NCBI GenBank assembly: GCA_037576195.1
Contig: CM075101.1
Location: 9,796,001 to 9,860,000 of the forward strand
Origin: Phytoseiulus persimilis
Lineage: Eukaryota > Arthropoda > Arachnida > Mesostigmata > Phytoseiidae
Direction of reading: 5' to 3'
Length of the DNA stretch: 64,000 nt
Shown here piece by piece: positions 11,101-23,556 of this stretch; the first letter of the stretch is position 1; every line of letters begins with the position of its first letter. The notes under the pieces are model-generated. The model saw only the letters and a list, made by a program, of their open reading frames with translations. It ran no database searches and was not told the origin of the DNA. The position numbers were made by a program, and so were the translations under genes.

Positions 11101-14100
11101 CATCAAAGGTTAAGGTTAATCACAGGTTAAGACTAGACACCGTGACGACAACAGCGGTGTCAGCCGTGCGAAGTCATCTTGGCGACTGTTAGTAACCTTC
11201 TGCATCTCCCACATCGAATGATCATCAGCCCCAGCACAATCGACTTGCGCATCCATCCTGTACAGTGGAATGTGGGTTTCAGCTGCTTTCGTAGACGAAA
11301 AATTATAGAATCGAACTTTGCAGTGGATCGCAATGCGATACCATGAGCCTGCATGAAATCCAATTCATGTCAACGTCGATACAGCTCCAGACGATCTCGA
11401 CGATGATTCCGGTGAAAGTCTATCACGGGATCGATGATGAACCCCGAAAACTGGTCGCAAGTTTTGTCCCAGAAAACTGCGTGTTCTGTATGGTCTCACA
11501 GAACACGGGGTGGGCGGGGGGGGGTATCGTATGCGAAGCTCGGAGGGATACTTTAAGAGTCGTCGATTCAGGGATTACTCTTTATCCACTCAAGCTCATG
11601 GAGGAATCCAAGCTTAGAACGAGATCGATGCTGTTTCGTGTGTTTTCTAATGGTGCCGCACCATATCAGAACAGAGGTGCGAAGTGAAAGATGACGCACA
11701 ATGAACCGAGGAAGCGAATGAACTTGATGGATTCCACGATCAGCTGGTAATAGCCCTAGCTCATGACCCCTCCATCCGCGCGATGAATCACAGTTTGAAC
11801 CATTTTGGGTGGCGCAATCAACGTGTACCGAGACCATCTACCGCGAAACACCGATTCTCCGCTTGTGATCCGGACACTTCCTCACCTTTCGGTCGGACGA
11901 AGACAGCGGTTTCCGGTCGGAGGGAGAATCGATATCCCACTTGGCCAACCGAAAATCCGTTCTTCTCAGGAGTACGTTCAGTAGATGCATCGAGATGATT
12001 TGTGGTTCCTGAACCGAACGGCCACGCGGACCACTGCAGAATCGTAGACGAAATTCGAACGAGTGATTAGTCAAGTCTTGATTTCCGAAATGCTTGCAGA
12101 GAATTCATTGTCCAACAAAACGGTGCTCCTGACATAGGAGACAGAATGGAATGCCCGTTACAAACGATTATGCGATCGCAAGCAAAATCCAGAAGAAAAA
12201 AAAAACTTCTGATCGGGATCCGCCTTGAGAAGTTGACAACGACAAGGCCGTATGAGCAATGGAATAGGTAGTAAGAAAAGCATCCAAAGCTTTGTTGTGT
12301 GCTGCAAAGCTGCACAGTTGGCGTGGTGGGCGCTGTCACGATCGACATAGCAAGGGTGGAAGGGAGGATTAATTTTAGGTGGACCCGTCCGGCGGAACCG
12401 TGTCCAGAATTCCACAAAAGTTCTATAACGCCGATTGATCCGACGCCGACGAACGCCGTGGAGGGCGAAGCGAAAGAAAACGCTCGAGCAGCACTTCTGA
12501 CAACAAACGCCTCCTTATAGTTCCAGTACCGGAGATAAGAACGGAGCCGACATGTTTTTTCTTGGAACCTCTGTCCCTGTCGTTTGAACGAGCGATCCAT
12601 GGATGGATCCATCTATCAGTCTAGGGTCGGGTCACTAAATGAATTCTGGCGGCCAGATGATCTGTCGCCTTGGTTTCCGCATATTCTAAACGGTCTCGGC
12701 CACCATCCTCAGTATCTGCTTTGATGGAGATGTGGAAGGTGTGTTATCAACGTCCAATCGTAGCCGAAACGTTCAATTGTCTCACAGTAACAATATTTCT
12801 GATCAGATTCTGTCTTGATAGCTGATACTCTATTTTCCAGGGTGTCGGTGAGTCCTCAGAAATATTTTCGAATGCCTCAATTACATTGTTGAGATTATCT
12901 CCCGAATTTCGGTATGAGAGACGGATCACGGCTACATTTGAATGGGGGAAACGTGACTCAGCTGGAGTAATTGCTATTCCGGATACTCGAGAAATGCCCC
13001 GGTTGCAGCCGATACTGGTTCGGAACTCCCATGCTCTTACGCAAACATGACTCGATTTCTCAGAAATGTTCTTCAGTGCATTTTGAAGACAGCTGCTCCG
13101 TCGATAATTTCTGGGACCTATGGTATCATTGGGGTTGGCCCAGAGGAGGCAATCCCAGATGCAGGAACCGCTTGTCAGTGTTTCTTCTAAGACTGAAGAA
13201 CGAAAATTACGATCATCATTGTTATTATCACAACTGGGGAACTCCTTCGCGGAGTTCCGGGTTCCCGACTCGAATTCTGTTTTCTCCTCCTCGATGGGAA
13301 GACAAAACGAGTGCTGAACGTACATGAGGTATACTGGTGTTGACCTCGTCAGTGGCGCTGAATGGAGAATGCGGAAAAACGGCGCATTTGATTTGGATCC
13401 TCTTCGTCTCTGTGTTCTTCCTCTTCATTTCAATTTCGCTCCCGTTTCTGACCGTCCGCTTAGCGCTGCTCAGCGCGTCCTGTGTTATAGCAGACCCGGA
13501 TCACAGTAGTCGGAGAGCGTTGAAAATGCGTCGAGGGCAAAACCCCATTCTCGACGAGGAACGTTAAACTCTGCGCTGGAGATTTCACGAGCTGTGTTGG
13601 AAAACGCCCTGAGAAGAGTGAGAATTCAACCTCTCATCGTTCTGCAGAAAGGCTTCTTCAGGGTCAAATCATATTCGAATCTGGCCTCGACTTCGAGACT
13701 CTCCCGGACAATCAGGGACATCGAGCGGGAACTCAATAAGATGCTCGACTGAGAGCCGCATCGTTTGTGAGATATTCCGATAGCTTGGGAATTGATTTCG
13801 GAGCTTGGGAGTGATTGATATAACAGTTGATGCTTGCCTGTGCCTGTCGAGCTCCTCAAGTCAATTCAAGGAATGGCGTACCTGATCCCTCTCAGTCCGG
13901 GAAAACCGTTCGAATTTCAAGCAGCCCTCCGAATAACCTTTTGCCGCGATTCAGTCGCAGGAAACACAGAAACACAGGATGACTTGCACAAGCCTTGAAC
14001 TTGAAGGAAGATTGACAGCTTTCATTTCGGATGTCCCTCGATCTTTACGTGGAGCCAGAAGTCCGAATTTCGCATTCTATCGGATCCGGAAACTACAGAA

Positions 14101-15993
14101 CCTCACAGAATTACTCTACGATTATGGTAGATCTCAGGAACTCATATTACCGACTGCCATAGAAGTTGATAATTCAGAACTTCCTTCAGGTTCATCGCAA
14201 AGTTTTCGGTCATCCGGCGTACCCGCAAGGCGAAGTCCAACGATCAAAGTCTGCCAAGTGCAGAGAGGTAAATAACAGTCGTGTCAAGCTCACTCCGATT
14301 CTCGGCTCTTCTGAATGGGGCCTGCTTTTCTCTGATGTGGTCAGGTCTCTGTCCCGAGTTATCCATTCCCGAATTTTTCCAACAGAAAACCTCATTCCCC
14401 AAGCCAGTGAGAAGAACCGAATCATCGACGTGCGGATACGCACCGTATCGACTGTTGAAAAAGCTAGTTGAATTAGGGAGGAATGCTGAGGTCACAGTTA
14501 TCAATGAGGTCGATCCGCAGAAGAAGATTTGTACATAAGCCAGGTGGTGAACCCGAGTCGAAAACAAACCGTTTTGTGAGTCGCTTGCTAAATTTTATCA
14601 GATCACTAGCTAGTCAGGGGACGCGACGACGTTGAAGGCCTCGCAACTGCAACACGCCTTCGTGCCGAAGACGAGTTTCGTCTCTACTTTTGTCTTTGTT
14701 CGCACCGCAAGAATTTCTCCGATACATCAACGGAAAGCGCATGAATAACAGCGGAAGGAGGTAATGCTGGTCTTCGCGTACGACGTTCTATGCTACCGAA
14801 AATCACGCACGGATTTCACTCCAATTTTATGAGTGATCGTGATTTGTTCTTGAAACGACTGTTTGTGTGCTTTGTTCTCGTGGCAGAAAAGGGCACAACG
14901 GAAACACGAAGCGAGCCGGAGGCGTGGTTCCATGTACTCGATCTGGTATTTGGCGAAGAAAGAAGTGAGATGGAATTCATGGCGCTAAAAGCTCCGAGTG
15001 GGACCGTCACGCGCGTCAGAGCTCTTCAATCTTCATCCATCCGACTCAAAGATACTTTCGCGAGCCCTCAGAAGCACCAGGTATTCGGAGCGACTGCGAA
15101 TGTATGTGCTTCAAGCTACAATTTTGAATAAATAACCGCGGACAGTGATCAACCATCGAAGATTCCGGTCGACGTCGTTAATGAAAACGTTCAATGTGCG
15201 AGCAAGCCGAACAAAATCACTTCTGATGGAACCGTAGCCCGAAGGAGACCGTTAAGCGAGATGCGACCAACTCGAATCGGAACGTCAGCAGAGATTCGAG
15301 CAGGACCACGCGCCATTGTTTCCCAAATCGTGTTACAGCGGGTTCGTGACTCATCTTGGAGAATTTCCGCTTCAAATCGGGAAAGAGTGACGGAAACGTT
15401 TTCGCATGGTTTGATGAGTCCGGTCCCTCGAAGCAGGAGCCATAACAAGCGTCAACCCGAAGTTTCTGAACTGAATAGAGCCGGGAATGTTTCCCCCATC
15501 GTGACCGCTTGATTGATTAGTGGAGGTCCGATTCCGGCGGACGTGACTTCTCTCGTCCGTTCTCCTCAACTCCCTGGGAAACCAGGAGAATGTTCGCTTC
15601 CCAAGCTTCTGAGATCTCGAACTGGTAGGAGGTGATTCTGGAAAGATTTCTCTTCGAAAGCTCTGAGGACTCCGGTTGATAGAATGAGAAACTGATCTGA
15701 CCAGGAGGGAGCTGACCTCCCTCCCGGACGGTCACTCGTCAAGGATCGAGGGAAACTAGGTATATGCCGAGAAAAGGTTCATGCATTTGGGACTACCAAC
15801 GAGCGAGAGGGAATGCGTTGTCATCGATAACTATGCGGAAAATTCGCTCGAGTCTGAATCGGGCGTCTCAGCGTTCCGGTGTTACCATCACTCATTGACA
15901 TGAGAAACACAAAGTATGAGATCATCGGAAATTTACAGATCCATTAGTTTATGTCATTGTTTACATTTCTTATTTACACTCAGCATGTTCACT
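2181..15993. other. Long stretch without a supportable gene
   Basis: I found no conserved protein segment, tRNA or rRNA here. Open frames up to about 190 codons occur on both strands but show no recognisable motif or consistent splice context, and lengths near that are expected by chance in this much DNA. Visible items are a TATAAAA-like sequence at about 2268-2274 roughly 90 bp from the mucin-like start, a degenerate GGGATTC-rich patch near 9070-9140, and a 24-bp alternating pyrimidine-purine run at 10170-10193. It may be intergenic, or intron of a gene whose exons lie elsewhere. Confidence 0.5.
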
Positions 15994-18040
15994 CTACGCA
16001 TTGTATTCGACACATCTGCTGGGGTCTGTAGGGAAGAGCCTTTGACATTGAGTCATCAACCGCTTCAGAGCCTGGATGTACTTCCTTTGGGTCTCATCGT
16101 TGAGGACGTGGGCGATGTTCTGGGCGAAAATCTTCTCGCGACCCGTACGGGCGTGGATACCGACCATGGTTACACCGATGGGCCATGGTGCGTTCCCGAT
16201 GGCCATTTGTAGGTAGGCGTCACTAGCCTGTGGATTGGGGAAAAGCTCAGTTCAAGAATTCGAAATCGTGATTCGATTTTCGACACAGCAAACAGTTAGA
16301 TGCCCTGCTTCGTCAGCAAAGAGGCACCAGATTCCTCAAGGTGACGGCGTGTGGGACAGCTGATGGAGTCGATGTTTTTGGCATTGGGTCGAGAGTGAAA
16401 CTCACCGCGACATAGTTTCTCTCGGTAAGGTGACTCACGATGATTATCAAGTGCTCCAGGATATCTTCCGGGCAGTTGTTCCGAGCCAACAATTTGAACA
16501 ACGGTCGTAGGTAGGAGTCTGTGAGAAAACCTCGTATCAGTATCGATTCTGAACCGTTTATTCGGTGATATCTGATGTCACTGCAGTTGAACAGCGAAAT
16601 TCGAAACACTCGAAAAGCTCACAGCGGACCCAACGAAAGTCGCATATTCAACCTCAAATCCAACCTACCGGTCTGTGAGTACGTTGCTGATATGAGTCGC
16701 CCTTTCATCGAGGCTTTCTCTTCCAACGGTCTCTGATTCAATTGGTCACCCCATAAGAACTGAATGTACTTCAAAACTTTCAAGATATCCTGGCAGTCGT
16801 TGTTCTTGTTCGAGGGCTTGCCGAGTCTGGACCCTATTTCCTGTTGAATGGAATAAAAAACGCAGGGAGCGCTGAGAACCGATTCGATCTCTAGACAGAT
16901 GCAATGAGCTAAAGGATATCCCATCGAACTACCCTCAACCGTTGTCCGGGAGAAGTGGAGCCTTGCACTAACCAGCATCTCGTCATGTGTCATCCCCTCG
17001 TCCTTGATGGCGACGTCGTGCCGACTCTTTGAGTCTTTTTGGTCTCCGTCACGCAGTAGTTCTTGCAAATAGACCTGATCGACCTTCTCCATGGCTTCTT
17101 GGAAGTCGTTCCTGAAGCCTTTCTCGAGTTCAGGCTCTTGAACCTCGAGTTTTCGAAGGCGTCTAAAAGCTTCTGTCTCATTCTCGCCGAATAACAGTAT
17201 GGGCTGATTGCGGTCTCTGGAGAAATGAAATACAGATTTCAAATGAAGGAAGCGAACCACCGATCACAACCGACGGGATCTACGTGAATGATGACCTAGG
17301 ACCCTTTCTCGACCCTAGCTCGTATTGACAAGGACGACAACGCGACTCCATATCCGGTGATTTTCAGTTGAGCAACTCGAACTCGATTTAAATACCTCAA
17401 GCGTCTCATGACTTCTTTCCTGGCGAGTATTTGCTCCTTGCCTTCCACGATTTTCGAAGATGATGCAGGCTCTGCGGCATGCTCGTCTTGATCGCTGGGC
17501 CTGGTTTCCTCCTAGAACGAGAGTCGCGGCAGCACCGGGTTCAGTTTCGTTTCTACCTGTTGTTCGATGGTCGTCACCACGGAACATGAACGCGATATCC
17601 GGCATCGCTGGAGAATTCGTCTCACCTGTTCGGAAAGTTTCGCACGGAGCTTACTGAAATACTCTTCTTTCTCTTTGTTCAGAAGTTCGCTACGCTTGAA
17701 ATACTTCTTCTGAGGTCCCTGGAAGAAAAAAGACGTCAGTGTTCTAATCCGGCTGAGGGATGCCAAACGACTCTCACAGCTCCTCGTATGTCCACCGGTC
17801 GCCAAACTCCGAGTTATGCCCTGTTTCCACGCCAGGAGCAATCGTCTCTCCTATCGATAGTATCACCGACAATCACCGAACCCAGTTCTCCCGTATCTAT
17901 TGGACCTTTTCGCGAACTGTGGTAGTCTTCCGTGGCAGACTCCTGCCTCGACACTCCTCGCGCGACCGCGAACTCACCAATAGTTCCTTCTCTTGCAACT
18001 GCCGCTTCCGAGCTTCGATCTCTTGTTTCAGAATGTCCAT
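15994..18040 (-). CDS. PRPF18: Pre-mRNA-splicing factor 18 (PRP18), 7 exons, complete
   Basis: PRP18 is a U5 snRNP-associated nuclear factor that acts in the second catalytic step of splicing, when exons are joined. Coding exons in transcript order are 18040-17978, 17718-17626, 17511-17396, 17216-16973, 16840-16669, 16518-16406 and 16227-15994. All introns are GT-AG, the phases agree, and they sum to 345 codons including the stop (344 aa; human is 342). The N-terminus [20 protein letters not shown] and the segment KKYFKRSEL match the family. [15 protein letters not shown] is the PRP4/splicing-factor motif region. The C-terminal Prp18 domain covers about residues 175-344 and includes the near-invariant [20 protein letters not shown] and [19 protein letters not shown]. 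The protein ends CVEYNA and lacks the final Leu of the human protein. It is divergent from the glycosyltransferase gene, with 675 bp between the start codons. Confidence 0.97.
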
Positions 18041-18715
18041 TTTTGCAACAGTCGAACACAACCACCAAATCCCACGGCCGACTGGCTGCTCCTTGCAGCA
18101 GGAATCCAGACGAATATCTTATTTGTAAATAAGCGGGCGAGAGCCTCCTCACGGAGCGCAGACGACTTCAAGAGGAGAGAGCCTAAAGGGCGGCGCAGGA
18201 AATAGAATCAGGGCCGCGGCCTCTCCCATATTAGAGTTCCGAAGCTTCACGTCATGATGGAGTCCGCTCTAATACTCCCCCGGTCTGTGTTGAAAAACAC
18301 AGAGCATGAAAATACGCCCGATCGCTGCAGAGCAGTCCCGCTGTCCACCCTTTCCCCGATTGGGAGCCGATTCTGCAACTAGTGTTCACGCGCAGCTGTC
18401 GATCGTCGAGCTCGCAGCGTGATGGAGTTGCGCCATCAGAGAGATTCGCAATGAAGTGTTCGAAATGGTTTCATCCTAACTGAGTCGTGTTCCGTCAACC
18501 CCCGTGATTGTGATTTCCTCAAGACTGTGATAAATATGATCTTCTGCTCCGTCCACCGGGAACCGGCTCACAGAAGGCTGAGAAAATGCCGCTCCCATTG
18601 ACAGAATCTTGAGTCAGCTGACCGAAATGTCTCGGGAGATCATTCCTCTGCTTAACTCATAGCGCTCCTCCAAATAGAACCTCCGCAACTTTCCTCCTGT
18701 ACCAGGGCGCACAAA
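18041..18715. promoter_or_regulatory. Divergent intergenic region, probable shared promoter zone
   Basis: This 675-bp gap lies between the start codons of PRPF18 (minus) and the beta-1,4-GalNAc-transferase-like gene (plus), so it should hold both promoters and 5' UTRs. I see no convincing TATA box or defined operator. The assignment rests on gene arrangement alone. Confidence 0.45.
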
Positions 18716-20000
18716 ATGATACGCATTCTGAAAGGCAGATTGTCGAAGCAGTTTTCATGTGAGCAATGGCTGATGATTCTTGCTGGCTGTCTATTCCTTC
18801 TCGCTTTGCGTTGTCCCACCGGGCGTTTCGTGGTGTTCTCAAGTCCTGAAGAAGATCTTGCCCCATGTGCGTCGTTGGGGGGCAGTTGCCCGATTCCGTC
18901 CCCACGCCGGACATCGGTGCTGGTAAAACGAGTCGTGGACGAGGATCTACTGCTGAAACTTGAACGCGATCTTCATAAGCATTACAATCACAGTGGCTTC
19001 CCGCTCATTCGGGCGTCAGGGTGCAAGTCGGCGTTTCACACGGCAATCGTCGTTCCGTATCGGAACAGATCAGAACACCTTGATTTGTTCCTGCAACACA
19101 TGCACTCGTTCCTCCCGCAGCAGAACATCGACTACTCCATTTATATCGTGGAGCAGAACGAAAAGCATGGCTTCAATCGTGGCAAGTTGTTCAACATAGG
19201 TTTCAAAGAAGCCCTCCGAGACACGGACTACTGTTGCTTCATCTTCCATGATGTGGATCTTCTACCAGAGAATCCACTGAACTTGTACACGTGTAGCGTT
19301 CAGCCTCGACACATGTGCGTCGCGATTGATACGTTCCGGTATGTCGTCCCATACGCCGAAATTTTCGGTGGAGTTGTTGCCATGCAGAAAGATCACTTCA
19401 CAAAAGTGAGTGGAACTCCGAAAGGGCCAGGTTGATCGAGGTGGAGAAGGAGGGAAGGAATAAGTCGCTCACGTGTCAACCATTAGATTGACTGTCGCAG
19501 CCGGCGCCCCTGTGAGGTTGTTCGCGGCTGCATACCCCAAAAGTGATTTCCTTCCTTGCTCTCAGGTGAATGGATTCTCGAACCGGTTCTTCGGCTGGGG
19601 CGCTGAGGATGATGACTTGGCGCTGAGAATTCGTCTCGCCAAGCTGCATATCACACGGTGGTCAACACAGATATCAAGGTACCTCTTGCTCAGCCCATGT
19701 TCATCGCGGAATTCGGATCGGGAATCCCATGAGAGTCTGTCGTCGATTCCTCATTCGTTAATTGCTTGCTGGACCGGCGTGGCAAGAGCTTCCGAGTTAA
19801 CCAATATTTTCGATTCCATTTCTCCAAGGTATACGATGTTATCCCACGGGAAGGCCACGCCGAACCCGGAGCGGTTCGACCTCTTGGCTGAAAGCTCAAA
19901 GCAATGGCGCAACGATGGACTTGCCGATCTCAAATACAGGGTGCTTGCTCTTCGAAGGACACCACTTTATACAAAAATTACCGTTGATGTCAACCCTTGA
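18716..20000 (+). CDS. Beta-1,4-N-acetylgalactosaminyltransferase-like (B4GALT family, GT7), 3 exons
   Basis: This is a type II Golgi enzyme that transfers GalNAc (or Gal) from the UDP-sugar to terminal GlcNAc. Exons are 18716-19405, 19566-19678 and 19829-20000; phases join cleanly to give 324 aa. Residues 1-17 are a basic cytoplasmic tail and about 18-32 the membrane anchor, followed by a short stem. Family motifs are VVPYRNR (about 112-118), FNRGKL (153-158), the metal-binding DVD (179-181), and GWGAEDDD (from 240, where most relatives have GWGGEDDD). In YTMLSHGKATPNPERF, the Met and His match the Met344/His347 metal ligands of bovine enzyme. Position 216 in EIFGGV is Ile; this corresponds to Tyr289 of vertebrate B4GALT1, and Ile there is typical of invertebrate beta-4-GalNAc-transferases. 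It resembles the B4GALT1-6/bre-4 group more than B4GALT7. A poly(A) signal follows 64 bp after the stop. Confidence 0.93.
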
Positions 20001-20063
20001 TGATGAGTATGTGGGTTGCTAAGAGTTTGTTATTCAAAGGCGCAGTCGTTTCCACCACCATTG

Positions 20064-20069
20064 AATAAA
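20064..20069 (+). other. Poly(A) signal AATAAA
   Basis: A canonical AATAAA lies about 64 bp downstream of the glycosyltransferase stop codon on the same strand, the usual place for the cleavage and polyadenylation signal of a short 3' UTR. Confidence 0.6.
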
Positions 20070-21371
20070 AACTCTTCCACCGTGATTCAACTCCACTCGA
20101 CTCTAGGATGTTCTTCTCGAATCGTCCTTACCAGGGGAGAAAATGGGAGTCTCATCTCGTTCCGCCGTGGTACGAAAATGGTTTTGGAGAGGCATCGCGT
20201 TCTCCCCTCCCCCTCCCGGATGGGTTCACTGTCCCAAGAGACAGATTCCAGGGGCAAACACCCGCCGCAATAGAGATGCCCCGCTGCAGAACGCGAGGAG
20301 GTGAACAAACTCAGACTAGATCAAGCAAATCAATCAGATACGGTTCTGGGAGTTTTGATTCTATTCTGTTCGCATTCTGGGCGGACGTTTTGCGTGATCG
20401 AATGGAGATTTCCGTCGACAACAGCAGAATGCTCAATAGCAAGGAATATAATCTACGGCGGGAGATGACGCAGATAGGGAGAGGAATCCGAACCTGCATT
20501 CTTTCACATCCGGGATCTCGCACTCGTTGATCCGGCGTTTGTCACATCCTGATACACCATTATCTGGCTACAAAATGCTTCGTCGGATTGCAAGAGCTGT
20601 ACGTACGTCGAATTCCTCAAACTCCAACCTTATAGTCGGAAAGTTCGGAAAGAAAACGCATTCCGTGAGACGCTGAGTCTTTTTCTTATATACATTCCGG
20701 AATTGTGGCAACGAACAGGACGGCAAAGAAAGCTTGACGCCGAATCACTACTCGACTACAAGACTCAAACTGTCGAAGGAATACTAACATGGTAGAACGG
20801 CTTCACGGCCATGGATTTCGAGGTCCAACATACCCTCGAGTACATAGGAGTCCTCCCCAGTAACGAAAGCGTTTCCAGCATGAGTCGAATTGACATCGAA
20901 TCCTCTGCGAATACTCCTACCATGAGCTCGCATACCCGCTGCGCGTAGAGCGCGACATCGTGCTCGGTAAGGAGTACTTGTCATGATTGCAATGATGATT
21001 GAAGCTCGGAGGTTCAAGCATTGATCAGGCATTCTCCAGTTCCCGTCTACCCATACGGGAAGATGGATAAATGTGTGTCTGATGGCTGAGTTTCGCAGTT
21101 CTCGTGGTGATAATGCATATTCCATCAATTTATGCATGCATCAACCCACAGAGCCATGAATTGATGAGTGATTAACGATTGATAATGTCTGAACCTCCTG
21201 GCTTCAATGATGATAATGATAGCTCCGTACTACCGAAATGATGACCCTCTCACGGAAAGCGCATTCTATGGATGACGAACGAGGAGGCGTCTCCCGGAGG
21301 TTTGGCCGGCGCGATGAATATCGAGGGTCAGACTAGCGATTCCCGTATTGCGCTCCTGCTCGTCAGCATGA
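20070..21371. other. Convergent intergenic gap
   Basis: This lies between the 3' ends of the glycosyltransferase gene (plus) and METTL18 (minus). It should carry the METTL18 3' UTR. The open frames here have no recognisable content. Confidence 0.5.
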
Positions 21372-22698
21372 CTACCGCTTCAGGGCGAACACCTCGCGAG
21401 GAACATCGGCGTTTTCTTTCCAGAGAGTTTGCACGTTCCAGAGACTTTGCTTGCAAGACTCTTGGAACTCGTGAACAGATCCGCCGACCCCAAAGTAGAC
21501 AGCTTTAGCAGCAACTATTACCTGATGAGGAAAGCGAGGCTTCATGTGCATGAGCTATCGGTATTATATCCACGGGGAATCGTGGAAAGTATCAACATTC
21601 CGCATTTTCCCGGGCAGGATGAGTTCGCCGTGAATCAGTCATCAAGAGCAATGTGAGGTTCTGGAGTCGTTAAAAGCTCAACTCACCAGGCCCCCGGGCT
21701 TGAGACAGTGCGTGAAGAGGTCGAGGAGCGATTTGTAGTTCTCTTGACGGTAGATGGTCTCACTCGTGACAATCAAATCGTATTTCGTCGGAGCCTGCGG
21801 ACGGGATCGAAGATGCGTTAGTCGGGTCCAACTCAGAGTCGACCCATACGTGATGCTAGGGGCGAGGGCAAAGTGCGGACGAGAGTTCATGCTCCGTAAA
21901 ATTTCATCTGCGTGTGGTTCCCGAACCTCAAAAAGAGCCCAGTCGCCGCAGAAGAACCGCAGTTTGACATCCGAGTTCCGGAGGAGCTTGCAGTTCGGCG
22001 CCGTCAGATGTCGGAGGACGGGGGCGTTCTGGAAAAAGGGGCGCCAATTCTGGATGAGTCATCGTTCGGATACAACGTCCACGAACGCTCTGAGTAGGAG
22101 AGCCCGCCTTGACGGGAGTGGCCCCGGATCAAGATGATGCGGGATCAAAGCAATGACTCACATAGTCGTGGAAATGAACTTCTTTGGCCTTGTGCTCGGC
22201 ACAGTACAGCCCAACGAGACCCGCTCCACAGCCGAGATCCAGGACGCATTTGTCTTTGATCAACTCGAGGCGGTTCGACAAAACCTTGATGAGATCAATC
22301 GTGCACTCCCAAACCTTGAATCCACCTTCGTAAACCTGTGAGGACAGCGTGATTAATCTGGCGGTTCCCTCGCATCTTCAGAGCTCACGAGACTCAAAGA
22401 AGCTCTCTTTGAAACGGAACAAGAACTGTTGCTCCGGAGCCAGACGGCTTACTCTTGGGATGAGGTCAGTGTGAGCAGTCTCCGTTTTTTGGTAGAGATC
22501 GTCTTCCTTGAGTACGTCAGAAAAATGGCGGACGCCGAGCAGCTCGGTGATCTCTGGCGTTTCTTTGGGGAGCTCCGAAATCATTTCGACTTCGTGGAAG
22601 GGCTCAAGCTCGGTTTCGCTGTCCTCATCATTAGTGCACGAGGCTCCACTCTCGGGACTCGTGGCCTCGTTGTCCACTTCAAAGTCGAAACGAAACAT
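21372..22698 (-). CDS. METTL18: Histidine protein methyltransferase 1 homolog (METTL18/Hpm1), 5 exons
   Basis: METTL18/Hpm1 is an S-adenosylmethionine-dependent methyltransferase that methylates a histidine of ribosomal protein uL3. Exons in transcript order are 22698-22453, 22335-22162, 22028-21927, 21794-21687 and 21521-21372, totalling 259 aa. The N-terminus starts MFRFDFEVDN, followed by an acidic stretch as in the family. The hallmark VYEGGFKVWECTIDLI precedes SAM-binding motif I, VLDLGCGAGLVGL, then HFHDYN, FFCGDWALF, YDLIVTSETIY and AAKAVYFGVGGSVHEF. Human METTL18 is 372 aa, so this one is short, mainly at the N-terminus. The third intron as I place it (21795-21926, 132 bp) has no in-frame stop, so it could also be read through to give 303 aa. 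Splicing is preferred because relatives run nearly directly from the GEW/GDW segment to KYDLI, and a CTAAC branch-like sequence precedes its AG. Confidence 0.93.
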
Positions 22699-23556
22699 CC
22701 TGCAAAGGAGAAATGTTCGAACTTAAACTCGGATGAAATTCTACCCCGTCTTTGAGAGAGTTCGACAGAGGGATCCTCCTCGAGCGAGCCCGAGACGCCC
22801 GTCTCGAATGCCGAGCCCGGACAGGATTTGCGTAATCCGAGCCGCCCATCAAAAACTCAGGCGAGTGCAGTGGTGAATCTCAGGGAAACCGCCTTGGGGC
22901 TGTTCCGTGGAAAAGTACACATTCCGCTCAGAGCCCATTCTCCGGAGCAACAAGTGGTATGAAAAGCGATCGATAACGCTCGAGAACGTAAACACCCCAT
23001 TTCCAGGAGCACTCACGTAGTGTGACATCGTTCCGCTCGGATGTGGGGCCACTGGGTCAGCTGGGGTCAGGTTGCGCTCCAGAGAATCTGGGCCCGAATC
23101 TGTCCTCAGCTGATGCACGCGGTCATCTGGCGCATGGTTCAGTGACCCGCCGTGGTCGAACAGCACGTGGCGAGTTCTCGATGATTCTATAGGGAACTAC
23201 AAGATGTGGAGTCACAACTTTCTAGCGAATGAAGCCTGATCAACATTTGAACACGAATCTTGCCGGAGCGATGCAGCCGTAGTATTCGATTTCAGAAGTT
23301 TTCCCAGCCGATGGCAATCTGAATTTGTGTAGGAGGTGCAAGCCTCAAGGGAGACGCAGTTTATCATGTCCTTCTCATTTTCGCGGAAAGGGACACATCA
23401 GGTGTCTGAGTTGAGTCTCGAGTACTGACACGGATGAACTCAACAATGCGGACTTGAAGTACGTGTTGCTCTGCATGCAGGGCCAGCGGGAGTTCGGAAG
23501 CAATGCCGAACAGCCCCTTGCGGGTCCGGCTCCCACAAAACAGAGATAGGTGTGTA
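22699..23556. other. Upstream flank of METTL18
   Basis: This should contain the METTL18 promoter and 5' UTR. I see no recognisable coding segment and no clear promoter motif. Confidence 0.4.

Noticed and set aside
11108-11135. AGGTTAAGGTTAA-like short repeats, possible telomere-type sequence
   Set aside because: Only two or three imperfect units and not the arthropod TTAGG unit.
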